From Teretinema sp964641135 (GTDB lineage: Bacteria > Spirochaetota > Spirochaetia > Treponematales > Treponemataceae), in NCBI GenBank assembly GCA_964641135.1, contig CAZXJV010000006.1, positions 1 through 54,306 of the forward strand: a stretch of DNA of 54,306 nucleotides, given 5' to 3'. Every line of letters starts with the position of its first letter. Position 1 is the stretch's first letter. A model generated the notes under the pieces. The model saw nothing but the letters and a program-made list of their open reading frames with translations. It was not told the origin of the DNA and did no database searches. Shown here piece by piece: positions 44,961 to 52,660 of this stretch. The position numbers were made by a program, and so were the translations under genes.

Positions 44961-47893
44961 GTACACAGTATTTTGAAACACATGAATGGCAGAAAGGGGC
45001 AGTTGCCCGCAATGAGACCCTTTTTACGGTTGCCAACGGCTCCCTTGGCCTGCGTGGTGATTTTGAAGAAAAAACCGGCACCGTTCACAAGGGCACCTAC
45101 ATAAACGGCTTTTATGACACGGAGCCGATCGTGTACGGCGAAAGCGCCTACGGCTTTGCCGAGAATCATCAAACCATCCTGAATCTCCCCGATCCGAAAC
45201 GCATTGATCTTGAGGTAAACGGTTTTCCGTTCAGCCTTGAAAGCGGATTTGTTCTTGATTTTTGCATGCGCCTCGAGTTTACTACCGGCGTTATGCGCCG
45301 GACAGTGGATTGGCAGGCTCCGGACGGAACAGAGATACGGATTGAGGCAGACCGGCTTGCGAGCTTTGATTTCGACGGGGGCGCGGCGATTCGGTATCGG
45401 GTCATGGTTCGAAATGGCCGTGCCTCGCTGAGGCTTGTAAGCGCTGTGGATACTGCAACCGGAAACCTGACCGCAGAGGAAGATCCCCGTGTTGGTGCGA
45501 AGTTTTCCTCCACACCCCTGCGTATACGAACCCTCGGCCAGGAAGGCACCTCCCTTACGGTTACAGCACAAACACGTAACAGCGGCCTGTGTTTTGCCGG
45601 GTCCATTCGTCACCGCATTGGCACATCCCGGTTTATGGATGTTGCTGCCGCCGGCCCGGTCAGCCGGGGAGATCTTGCCGGCATCAGCTGGGTGGTCGAG
45701 CTGGAAGCCGGTGAATGGGTACAGCTTGAAAAATATATATCCTATCAAAGCGGAGTCTGCGGGAGCCTTCCCTCTATTTCTGCCTCTGTCCTGCGGGAAT
45801 CCTTACAGCTTTCAGAAATCGGGATTGTTGGTCTTATAAACAAGAATCGTGCATGGCTGGCCCGCTTTTGGGAAACCGCGCAGATAGAAATTGACGGGGA
45901 TCAGGACACAGAACAGGCCATCGCCTTCAATCTGTTTCATCTGGTTCAATCTGCCGGGCGCAACAGCCGGACCAGCATTGCCGCCAAAGGCCTGACTGCC
46001 GAAGGGTATGAAGGGCATTATTTTTGGGATACCGAAGCCTACATTTGTCCGCTTTTTACGTATACGCTGCCGGAGGTTGCCTCAAGTCTTTTGGAATATC
46101 GCCACAGTATTCTGGATCATGCACGCGCTCGTGCGCGAGTTATGGCCCTGGACGGTGCCCTGTATCCATGGCGAACAATAGGCGGCGAGGAAACAAGCGC
46201 CTATTATCCGGCGGGAACAGCCCAGTATCATATCAATGCAGATATTATGTATGCTGTGCGCAAGCTGCTGGCAGCAGCTGGTCCCGATTCCTTTCCGTTC
46301 CAAAAAGCCCTTGAAATGGCGGTGGAGACAGCGCGTATGTGGGCCAGTCTCGGTTCCTTTATTCCATCGCGCGGCGGCCGGTTCTGTATTAATGGCGTTA
46401 CCGGTCCTGACGAGTATACAGCGGTAGTAAACAACAACGCATATACCAACCTGATGGCCCGTGAAAACCTGTTGTTTGCACTTGACCTGCTTGCGGCCCG
46501 TTCAGAAAAGGATCTTCCCTGGCCTGAAAGAGTTGCGGTTGTTTCCGGGACAGAGGCTGCTTTGTGGAAAAAAGCTGCAGATATGATGTGGGTGCCGTAT
46601 GATGCTTCCATTGGCATTCATCCCCAGGACGATTCCTTTATGGACAAGGCGGAATGGGATTTTGCCGGTACACCCCGGTCACAGTATCCTCTGCTTCTGC
46701 ATTTTCATCCCCTGGTTATATACCGGCACAAGGTATTAAAACAGCCTGATCTGGTTCTGGCAGAATTCTTTTTGTCTGACCGGTTTTCTCTCTCCCAAAA
46801 AAAACGCGATTTTGCGTATTATGAACCGCTTACAACAGGCGACTCTTCTCTTTCCCATTGCATACAAAGCATCATGGCCTGTGAAACCGGTGAATTACAC
46901 AAAGCCTGGGATTATTTTAATAAAACAGCCCGGCTGGATATCGAGGATTTGCACGGAAATTCATCACACGGTATTCATACCGCTTCAATGGCCGGCAGCT
47001 GGATGACCCTGGTGTACGGATTTGCCGGATTCCGTGATTACGGTGGAACATGGCGTTTTGCTCCGTCATTACCATCTGCCTGGAAACGTCTGTCCTTCCG
47101 GCTCAGGCTTGCCGGCTGTGTGCTTCATATAGAGATGTTGCCTGATACTACCCGTTACACACTGGAGTCGGGTACAGAATTGGTCATTACTCACAGAACT
47201 GAAACCTGTCTTTTGCGGCACGGAGAATCGCGCGCGTTCTCCTCCAAACCGGTTTTCCGTGCCGCTCTTTTTGATCTTGACGGGGTAATAACAGATACAG
47301 CCGAGCTGCACTACCAGGCATGGAAGGATGTATGTGCCAGGGCGGGTCTCCGGTTTGACCGTTCTGTGAATGAACAGCTGCGCGGTGTTTCGCGGGAAGA
47401 CTCATTCCGCCTCGTTCTGGAATATAACAACCGGGATATGTCGGATGCCGGGCGGCAAACGTGGATAGACCAAAAAAACCGGCACTATGTCGAGCTTCTT
47501 GAGCGTCTTTCATCAAAAGATATTCTTCCGGGAATTGAAGTTCTTCTTCGGGAGCTGCGGGATCGGGGTATTAAAACGGTACTTGCTTCTGCAAGCCGCA
47601 ATGCGCCGCTTGTTCTTGAACGCCTTGTAATCGGTGGAATGTTTGACCATATAGCTGATATATCTCTTGTTGCCATGTCAAAGCCCGAACCGGATATCTT
47701 TCTTGCAGGGGCCGAAATGGCAGGCGTGTGGCCCTGTGACTGTATCGGCATCGAGGATGCCCAGGCGGGTATTGATGCAATCAACCGAGCCGGTATGCGT
47801 TCTGTTGCTGTTGGTACAGGGTTGGCCCGCGCCATGGCTGTCGTGCCTGATACATCCTGTCTTACAGCAGATTTTCTGTTTGCCCTGTTTTAA
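44957..47893 (+). CDS. GH65 disaccharide phosphorylase fused to beta-phosphoglucomutase
   Basis: A 978-aa cytoplasmic fusion. Residues 1-750 are a complete GH65 enzyme (maltose, kojibiose or trehalose phosphorylase group): LFTVANGSLGLRGDFEE, GYEGHYFWDTEAYICPLF and E486 in GVTGPDEYTAVVNNNAYTNL, the family acid catalyst; KQPDLVLAEF follows. Residues about 767-978 are a HAD beta-phosphoglucomutase, with D773 and D775 in LFDLDGVITDTAELHYQAW, the Ser of LASASRNAPLVLERL and KPEPDIFLAGAEMAG. Phosphorolysis would give beta-glucose-1-phosphate, which the second domain converts to glucose-6-phosphate. The exact disaccharide is not clear. It is the last gene of the operon. Confidence 0.93.
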   Translation: MSTQYFETHEWQKGAVARNETLFTVANGSLGLRGDFEEKTGTVHKGTYINGFYDTEPIVYGESAYGFAENHQTILNLPDPKRIDLEVNGFPFSLESGFVLDFCMRLEFTTGVMRRTVDWQAPDGTEIRIEADRLASFDFDGGAAIRYRVMVRNGRASLRLVSAVDTATGNLTAEEDPRVGAKFSSTPLRIRTLGQEGTSLTVTAQTRNSGLCFAGSIRHRIGTSRFMDVAAAGPVSRGDLAGISWVVELEAGEWVQLEKYISYQSGVCGSLPSISASVLRESLQLSEIGIVGLINKNRAWLARFWETAQIEIDGDQDTEQAIAFNLFHLVQSAGRNSRTSIAAKGLTAEGYEGHYFWDTEAYICPLFTYTLPEVASSLLEYRHSILDHARARARVMALDGALYPWRTIGGEETSAYYPAGTAQYHINADIMYAVRKLLAAAGPDSFPFQKALEMAVETARMWASLGSFIPSRGGRFCINGVTGPDEYTAVVNNNAYTNLMARENLLFALDLLAARSEKDLPWPERVAVVSGTEAALWKKAADMMWVPYDASIGIHPQDDSFMDKAEWDFAGTPRSQYPLLLHFHPLVIYRHKVLKQPDLVLAEFFLSDRFSLSQKKRDFAYYEPLTTGDSSLSHCIQSIMACETGELHKAWDYFNKTARLDIEDLHGNSSHGIHTASMAGSWMTLVYGFAGFRDYGGTWRFAPSLPSAWKRLSFRLRLAGCVLHIEMLPDTTRYTLESGTELVITHRTETCLLRHGESRAFSSKPVFRAALFDLDGVITDTAELHYQAWKDVCARAGLRFDRSVNEQLRGVSREDSFRLVLEYNNRDMSDAGRQTWIDQKNRHYVELLERLSSKDILPGIEVLLRELRDRGIKTVLASASRNAPLVLERLVIGGMFDHIADISLVAMSKPEPDIFLAGAEMAGVWPCDCIGIEDAQAGIDAINRAGMRSVAVGTGLARAMAVVPDTSCLTADFLFALF

Positions 47894-47903
47894 GGGCTCT
47901 GCC

Positions 47904-47938
47904 AGGGTGCTGATGAAGCCGATGCTTGTCAGCACCCT
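47904..47938 (+). terminator. Hairpin at the end of the sugar operon
   Basis: AGGGTGCTGA (47904-47913) pairs exactly with TCAGCACCCT (47929-47938) between the GH65 stop and the convergent rhodanese gene. No T-run follows, so it may act from both sides or protect the transcript end. Confidence 0.6.
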
Positions 47939-47944
47939 CCCGGG

Positions 47945-48328
47945 TTATTGTCCCCGTTCTGTAGCAAAAGGCCAAGATTGTATGCCTCCAAGATCGTATA
48001 CCCGGGTGTAACCCATCTGCCTGAGCCTCCAGGAGGCGTTTCTGCTGCGGTTTCCCGAACGGCAATACAAAATAATCGGGGCGTCTTTATCCGGCAACAC
48101 CTGTTCGGCCCGAGCTGTTATATCATAGTCAGGAAGAAGCACTCCTCCGGGGATTCGCAGAGTCCGGTTTTCCTCGGGAGTTCGCACATCTACAAGCAGG
48201 GCTGCAGGGTTTTCTGCAAGCAGTTTGACGGCAGCATCCGGTTTGATAGAACGGTATGGGGCTGTATCCTGCGCACAGGCAGGAATTATAATGGCGGCAA
48301 CAAGAACAAGTACGAGATATCGTTTCAT
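47945..48328 (-). CDS. Exported rhodanese-like protein
   Basis: A 127-aa protein with a signal peptide; IIIPAC near residue 18 may be a lipobox, which would make it a lipoprotein. The rest is a single rhodanese domain: LLVDVRTPEENRTLRIPGGV, then the active-site loop YCRSGNRSRNASWRLRQMG and VYDLGGIQSWP. The catalytic Cys is present, so a sulfur-transfer or thiol role outside the membrane is possible. AGGAGG lies upstream of the ATG. It stands alone between the GH65 and LuxR-type genes. Confidence 0.88.
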   Translation of the reverse strand: MKRYLVLVLVAAIIIPACAQDTAPYRSIKPDAAVKLLAENPAALLVDVRTPEENRTLRIPGGVLLPDYDITARAEQVLPDKDAPIILYCRSGNRSRNASWRLRQMGYTRVYDLGGIQSWPFATERGQ

Positions 48329-48423
48329 CAGAACACCTCCTGCATATACTGTGTAAAAAAAAATCGGAGTTCACCACCTGCAGGAAAGTATAATGCATGT
48401 AACCGGTCCTGGCTGTGACTAAG

Positions 48424-49143
48424 TCACCCGGATGGAAAGATCAGGTCGTTCTGTTCAAGCATTTCATATAAATCATGTCGATCTTCCAGCTCAAAGACGG
48501 TATAGATCTTCTGCATCTCTTTTTTTATGACCGAAACTGAAACGAATTGCGTGTCGGCGATAGTTTGAAGGGGCAGGTGTTCCAGACTTCCCCGCAAGCA
48601 GGCAAGCTGGCGGGGTGTGAATCCGTATAAGTCCAGGTTAATGGTTCCCCTGGCGATAAAATAACTTCGGAACTCTTCCCTGAAGATTCGGACAAACAAA
48701 AAAAACACCAGCAGCAGGATCGAAATGTGCATCAATGACAGCACAAACCTCTCGGTTGAATGCTTGATCTGTATTGCCAGCACAAAGAAGAAGATGATGC
48801 CGGCGACTGTAATTTTTTTATACCGGTGTTTGCGGAAAAATCCGGCTTTCAGGGCTATCGCCAGGCCGAACAAATACAACAGTAAACCGATAATGTCTCC
48901 GCCGTCGTAAATATTCAGCAGGCCTGCAGCCATGGAAACCAGACTGATAAGGATATACCAGTCCGGTTTTATGTAGACAATAAAAAAGATCGCAGCAAAG
49001 ACAAGCAGTATGTGCCGTTTCAGGGCAACTGACAGAAGAATCCCCGGGAGCCCGAGCGGTTCAAGCGGGTTGATCAGGTGCCAGAAGTATAAAAGCAGGC
49101 AAATAAGTGCAGCAAGAAGAGACAATGGCCTGGCTTTTTTCAT
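48424..49143 (-). CDS. Membrane-anchored LuxR-type regulator
   Basis: A 239-aa protein with six or so hydrophobic segments over residues 5-150 (LSLLAALICLLLYFW, ILLVFAAIFFIVYI, IIGLLLYLFGLAIAL) and a C-terminal DNA-binding-like domain: YGFTPRQLACLRGSLEHLPL, TIADTQFVSVSVIKKEMQKI and YTVFELEDRHDLYEML follow the GerE/LuxR helix-turn-helix layout. This would be a one-component regulator that senses in the membrane. No ribosome site is visible; the start lies two bases after the preceding stop, so translation may be coupled. Confidence 0.72.
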   Translation of the reverse strand: MKKARPLSLLAALICLLLYFWHLINPLEPLGLPGILLSVALKRHILLVFAAIFFIVYIKPDWYILISLVSMAAGLLNIYDGGDIIGLLLYLFGLAIALKAGFFRKHRYKKITVAGIIFFFVLAIQIKHSTERFVLSLMHISILLLVFFLFVRIFREEFRSYFIARGTINLDLYGFTPRQLACLRGSLEHLPLQTIADTQFVSVSVIKKEMQKIYTVFELEDRHDLYEMLEQNDLIFPSG

Positions 49144-49145
49144 TT

Positions 49146-49691
49146 CTATGCCCAGAAAGATCCCATGGTTCCAATTGTTGACATATAAGTATCCATCCGT
49201 GGACAGGGGTTTGCTTCGATTCGTGAAACCAGTTCGGTTTTAAGTGCTTCATACTGCCAGGCTCCGCTGTTTAGAGGGTTGTATACTCCTGTGTCGCGGT
49301 CTTTGTTTCTGTCCCGTTCATAGCCGCACAGCATCTGCAGGCATAACAGGTCCATACCCCGGTTTATGATTGCTGTATCGCCCCCAACGAACTGCATGCC
49401 AAGACGCAGGCGGGCCCTGATGTCTGAATCATCTGCAGGGCAGTGATCAAAGATATCCTGTGCGCCCCGTTCGGCAAGAACATACAATGACAGGTGTGCA
49501 AGGGCTGTCCGCTGCGCCTCCTTGCATCCTGCCATAAAAGGCAGAGCTGCGATTAATCGGGCTGTGTGCGATGCATGAATGTGTGCGCGTTCTGCCTCTG
49601 TCATGCGATAACTGTCTGCAATACAATCAATCAGCTGGTCAACGATGATCGATGTATCCGAAATGCATGAGGAACCGGTACTGTGCTTCAT
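49146..49691 (-). CDS. Protein of unknown function, upstream of LuxR-type regulator
   Basis: A 181-aa protein, mostly helical, with no signal peptide or membrane segment. YRMTEAERAHIHASHTARLI, CKEAQRTALAHLSLYVLAER and MQFVGGDTAIINRGMDLLCL are its most regular parts. The many His and Asp residues could bind metal, but no known motif is complete. AAGGAG lies upstream of the ATG. It is followed after two bases by the membrane regulator and is probably co-transcribed with it. Confidence 0.6.
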   Translation of the reverse strand: MKHSTGSSCISDTSIIVDQLIDCIADSYRMTEAERAHIHASHTARLIAALPFMAGCKEAQRTALAHLSLYVLAERGAQDIFDHCPADDSDIRARLRLGMQFVGGDTAIINRGMDLLCLQMLCGYERDRNKDRDTGVYNPLNSGAWQYEALKTELVSRIEANPCPRMDTYMSTIGTMGSFWA

Positions 49692-49815
49692 GTGTGTCTC
49701 CTTCGCGATGGTTGGGTTATGTGTATCCTACGGTGTAAAGCCGTAATCTGCAACAAAAATCAAAACGAATGAATGCTCAAAAACCTCTGAAAAACAACAG
49801 TATTGGAGATTATTT

Positions 49816-49852
49816 AAAGAACCATGGTTCTTTTTTTGGTGAACGCCGGTTC
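49816..49852. promoter_or_regulatory. Palindromes with GGTTCTTTT repeats upstream of the PilZ-like gene
   Basis: AAAGAACCATGGTTCTTT (49816-49833) is a perfect 18-bp palindrome. GAAC-GCCG-GTTC (49841-49852) is a second, and GGTTCTTTT occurs at the end of both. The spacing without a loop suits a protein-binding site better than a terminator. The rest of the 285-base gap (49692-49976) holds no gene. Confidence 0.5.
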
Positions 49853-49931
49853 TTTTGCCCAAAAACCGGATTCCGGATCTTGTGAATCATGTGTTTTGAT
49901 ATCCATACTGAGGGCGACCTTCATTGAAAAG

Positions 49932-49945
49932 TTTCATTCATGAAA
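49932..49945 (+). promoter_or_regulatory. Inverted repeat before the PilZ-like gene
   Basis: TTTCAT-TC-ATGAAA (49932-49945) is a perfect 6-2-6 inverted repeat 31 bases before the start codon, placed where a repressor or early-transcript hairpin could act. No promoter hexamers could be fixed with confidence. Confidence 0.4.
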
Positions 49946-49976
49946 AGTGAGCATCGTGATTTTTGTGGAGGTGTCT

Positions 49977-50867
49977 ATGTTCGAGTCACAGAAGGAAACC
50001 ATAATTGGTGTAAAGACCTTTTTTGTTGTTCCGGAACTTTCTCTTATTCCGGATGAGTACTTAAAAAGTTTTTTTATGAAAGGTTTTGAAACCTATTTTC
50101 TTGATGATGACCCCTATCTTAACCTGCGGGCAAAAGTTCGTGTTCTTTTTTCGCTTTTTCCCGAGCTTATTCTTTTTTTTAACATTGACAGACGGGTTGC
50201 CGGGATACACTGGCCGCAGTTTATTGCCGAATTGCAGAATACCTACGGGCAACGGGCGATGATCGGGGTGATGTACCGCAAGCGTAATGATATAAACGAG
50301 ATACGGGCGCTTGAAAAGTTATATTTGTTTGAAATAGGGATATGCTGCGGTTGTATACCGGTCGAGTACCAAAAAAGCCGCAACCTGTTTCTCTTGATGA
50401 ATGTACTGATTGCCAATCAGGCTAACGGCCGACGCAAGCACCTGCGAGTGCTCTGTGATGACTCCTGCCGGGTTTCCATGCGCTGGAATGAACAGCTCTG
50501 GCAGGGCGTGCTTAGGGATATCAGCATAAGCCACTTCTCGATGGTATTCATCGGTGAAATGCCCGAGATTCCCATGTACGAAAAGATTGTATCTGTTCAG
50601 CTTTCACTTCGAGGGGTTTTGTGCCGGGTTACGGGCGTGCTGTGTCTGAAACGGGTGCTGGCTGGAGAGGGTGTGCATGTCTTTGTATTCAGAAACGGCG
50701 ATGATAAGGACGGTCTGGATCCGGAACCCCTGATCCGTATTAACAGCTTTGTTTTTCAGTCGCTCCATTCGTCAATGAATCAGCTTTTACGCAAGGGTTT
50801 TGAAACAGAGCGTATATGCCGGATAAAACAAACCCCCTCGCCGACAGAGCCGGACGAAGGGGTATAG
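49977..50867 (+). CDS. PilZ-like domain protein
   Basis: A 296-aa protein from the ATG at 49977 (GGAGG five bases upstream); an earlier ATG at 49947 lacks a ribosome site. Residues about 15-150 are an alpha/beta region with no known domain (VKTFFVVPELSLIPDEY, LFSLFPELILFFNID). From about 155 on a PilZ-like barrel follows: GRRKHLRVLCDDSCRVSM with the R-x-x-x-R motif, then LRDISISHFSMVF in place of D-x-S-x-x-G. The last Gly is replaced by His/Phe, so cyclic di-GMP binding is possible but not certain. Its final codons lie over the pheT terminator. Confidence 0.65.
   Translation: MFESQKETIIGVKTFFVVPELSLIPDEYLKSFFMKGFETYFLDDDPYLNLRAKVRVLFSLFPELILFFNIDRRVAGIHWPQFIAELQNTYGQRAMIGVMYRKRNDINEIRALEKLYLFEIGICCGCIPVEYQKSRNLFLLMNVLIANQANGRRKHLRVLCDDSCRVSMRWNEQLWQGVLRDISISHFSMVFIGEMPEIPMYEKIVSVQLSLRGVLCRVTGVLCLKRVLAGEGVHVFVFRNGDDKDGLDPEPLIRINSFVFQSLHSSMNQLLRKGFETERICRIKQTPSPTEPDEGV
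50823..50863 (-). terminator. Intrinsic terminator of pheST inside the PilZ-like gene
   Basis: On the reverse strand ACCCCTTCG (50855-50863) and CGAGGGGGT (50832-50840) pair, followed by TTGTTTTATC. It lies 14 bases after the pheT stop, within the C-terminal codons of the convergent PilZ-like gene, so the same bases serve as coding and termination signals. Confidence 0.75.
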
Positions 50868-50876
50868 CAGTGCCTG

Positions 50877-52592
50877 TCAGTTGATGAGCATTTCCAGGTC
50901 AAGTTCTGCTGCAACGCAGGGCATGCCGATTGTCCAGTTTTCCAGAACATGAGGGTGCAGCTCGCCGAAGATACCTGCGGGCTGACCGTTGATCATTACG
51001 GTTGCCTGACGACCGGGTACAAAGCGCGGGTCATCTGATTCACAGACTGTATACTCGTGATCCAGATAGTATAACAGGCTGGCTACCTGGCTTGCGGCTT
51101 CATTGAAGTTTGCATCGCCCGATGCCTGCAGGAAGCCCAGGTGCTGACGGGTGCGGGTTCCGGTAACATCTGCGTCGTGCAAATAGGCAACCTTGCCGAT
51201 TTCAAATATACGGTGCGGATATACTGCGTTGCCGGATGGTGCTTCGGCAGCAAGCAGGCTGGGCAGAATCGAAGGACGTACGAACTGGAAGTTTTCAGAC
51301 ATCGGATTGGAAATCTCGATCACTCCTTCGTCCGAAATATTCATGCGCTCAATGTAATCCTTGCGTGAACCCAGGTAGTTGAAAATCATTTCCTGATAGC
51401 CCAGACCAACCATCAGGCTTTTTGCCTTGCGGCTGTAGATAGTAACCGGTGTAAGTCTTCCGATGGTAAAGTCGTGCGGTTTTTCTGCCTTGAAACTGGC
51501 AATTTCCCTTCCCATCATTACATCTTCGATAATATCTACGGCGTGCAAAAAATCGTTGCGGTATGCAGGCGGAAGCACTGTAACGGTTTCGCCGCTGATC
51601 GTCACAGAACATCCCATTTTTTCAAGTGCAATGCGGATTTCTGCTGAATCAAGGCTGGAGCCCAGCAGTCTGTTTATTTCACTGACAGTTGTAGCGGTTG
51701 TAGTCTGAAAAAAGTACGGTGTGGTTACTGTTGATCCGAAGCCGGTTTCATAGGGGTGTTCCACACGGCAGGGAAGGATGGTATATCCTGCATCCGCAAA
51801 ATCACAGGCGACGATACTGGTTGCCAAAAGCAGGGACGGCATATCGGTGCCTGTCATTTCTACAAGCAGATCGGCATCGCCAACCTGGACTGCGCCCAGT
51901 GTAGCGCTGTTAATGATAGGAGCCATCGAGAGAACCTCGTTTTTAGCATCCAGCAGCAGCGGGAATTTGGGCGCGTCTTTCAGAATCAATCCGTATTCTT
52001 TGCCTTTGGGGTGTTCGGTCAGAATTTGACGACAGGTCATTGGCCCGTCACAGCCCAGGGGAACGAAGCTGGTCTTGTCAGGATCTACTGCGGTATAACT
52101 GACCGGCCAGCTGATTGCTGCCGATCGGTATATACCCATAGAGATAGAACGACGTTTGCGTCCGTAGTTCCAGCACAGTTTTTCCTGGGTCTGGATGATG
52201 TCCAGCAGCATGGGCTCGTCAACCGGTTTGCCGGATATAACAAAGGCGGTCATAAAGGGGCGGATATCTTTAAGCGCGGGATCAACCTTGATAACGCGGG
52301 TTCCGGCATCTTTTACTGAACCGGCAGCAGAAAGGAATGCGGAGTAATCGGCGCTTTTTCCGCCCTTATGCAGCCTGAGCTGTCGGGCGATTCCGGCAGT
52401 GGACCACAGGTCCGGTCTGTTGGTGTCGTTAAGCTCGATCTTTATGGTACGCTGGTCTTCCGGCACAGACACGTCGGGCTTTTCATCAAGCTCTGCCTTT
52501 GCGCAGGTCAGGCGGTCTTCAAGTTTGGTATAGTCATAGCGTTCGCCGAGCAGCCGGCAGAACAGATTTTCGTTTACTTCGATCTTGGGCAT
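50877..52592 (-). CDS. pheT: Phenylalanyl-tRNA synthetase beta subunit, archaeal/spirochaete type
   Basis: A 571-aa subunit, close to the 550-600 aa archaeal form and far from the about 790 aa of most bacteria. MPKIEVNENLFCRLLG begins it directly with the B1-like region, without the bacterial tRNA-binding/anticodon extensions. Internal marks are KIELNDTNRPDLWSTAGIAR (the B5 helix-turn-helix neighbourhood), VHEIEDVMMG-like AVDIIEDVMMGREIASFKAE, and EISNPMSENFQFVRPSILPS, typical of the B6-B7 core. It pairs with PheS to charge tRNA-Phe. GGAGGAG precedes the ATG. It follows pheS by 68 bases in the same operon. Confidence 0.93.
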   Translation of the reverse strand: MPKIEVNENLFCRLLGERYDYTKLEDRLTCAKAELDEKPDVSVPEDQRTIKIELNDTNRPDLWSTAGIARQLRLHKGGKSADYSAFLSAAGSVKDAGTRVIKVDPALKDIRPFMTAFVISGKPVDEPMLLDIIQTQEKLCWNYGRKRRSISMGIYRSAAISWPVSYTAVDPDKTSFVPLGCDGPMTCRQILTEHPKGKEYGLILKDAPKFPLLLDAKNEVLSMAPIINSATLGAVQVGDADLLVEMTGTDMPSLLLATSIVACDFADAGYTILPCRVEHPYETGFGSTVTTPYFFQTTTATTVSEINRLLGSSLDSAEIRIALEKMGCSVTISGETVTVLPPAYRNDFLHAVDIIEDVMMGREIASFKAEKPHDFTIGRLTPVTIYSRKAKSLMVGLGYQEMIFNYLGSRKDYIERMNISDEGVIEISNPMSENFQFVRPSILPSLLAAEAPSGNAVYPHRIFEIGKVAYLHDADVTGTRTRQHLGFLQASGDANFNEAASQVASLLYYLDHEYTVCESDDPRFVPGRQATVMINGQPAGIFGELHPHVLENWTIGMPCVAAELDLEMLIN

Positions 52593-52660
52593 TAGTGATA
52601 TCTCCTCCGGGGAATTGTCAGGCAGCCTGGATCCTTGTCGGGTGAAGGCTGCGCTTCAGA

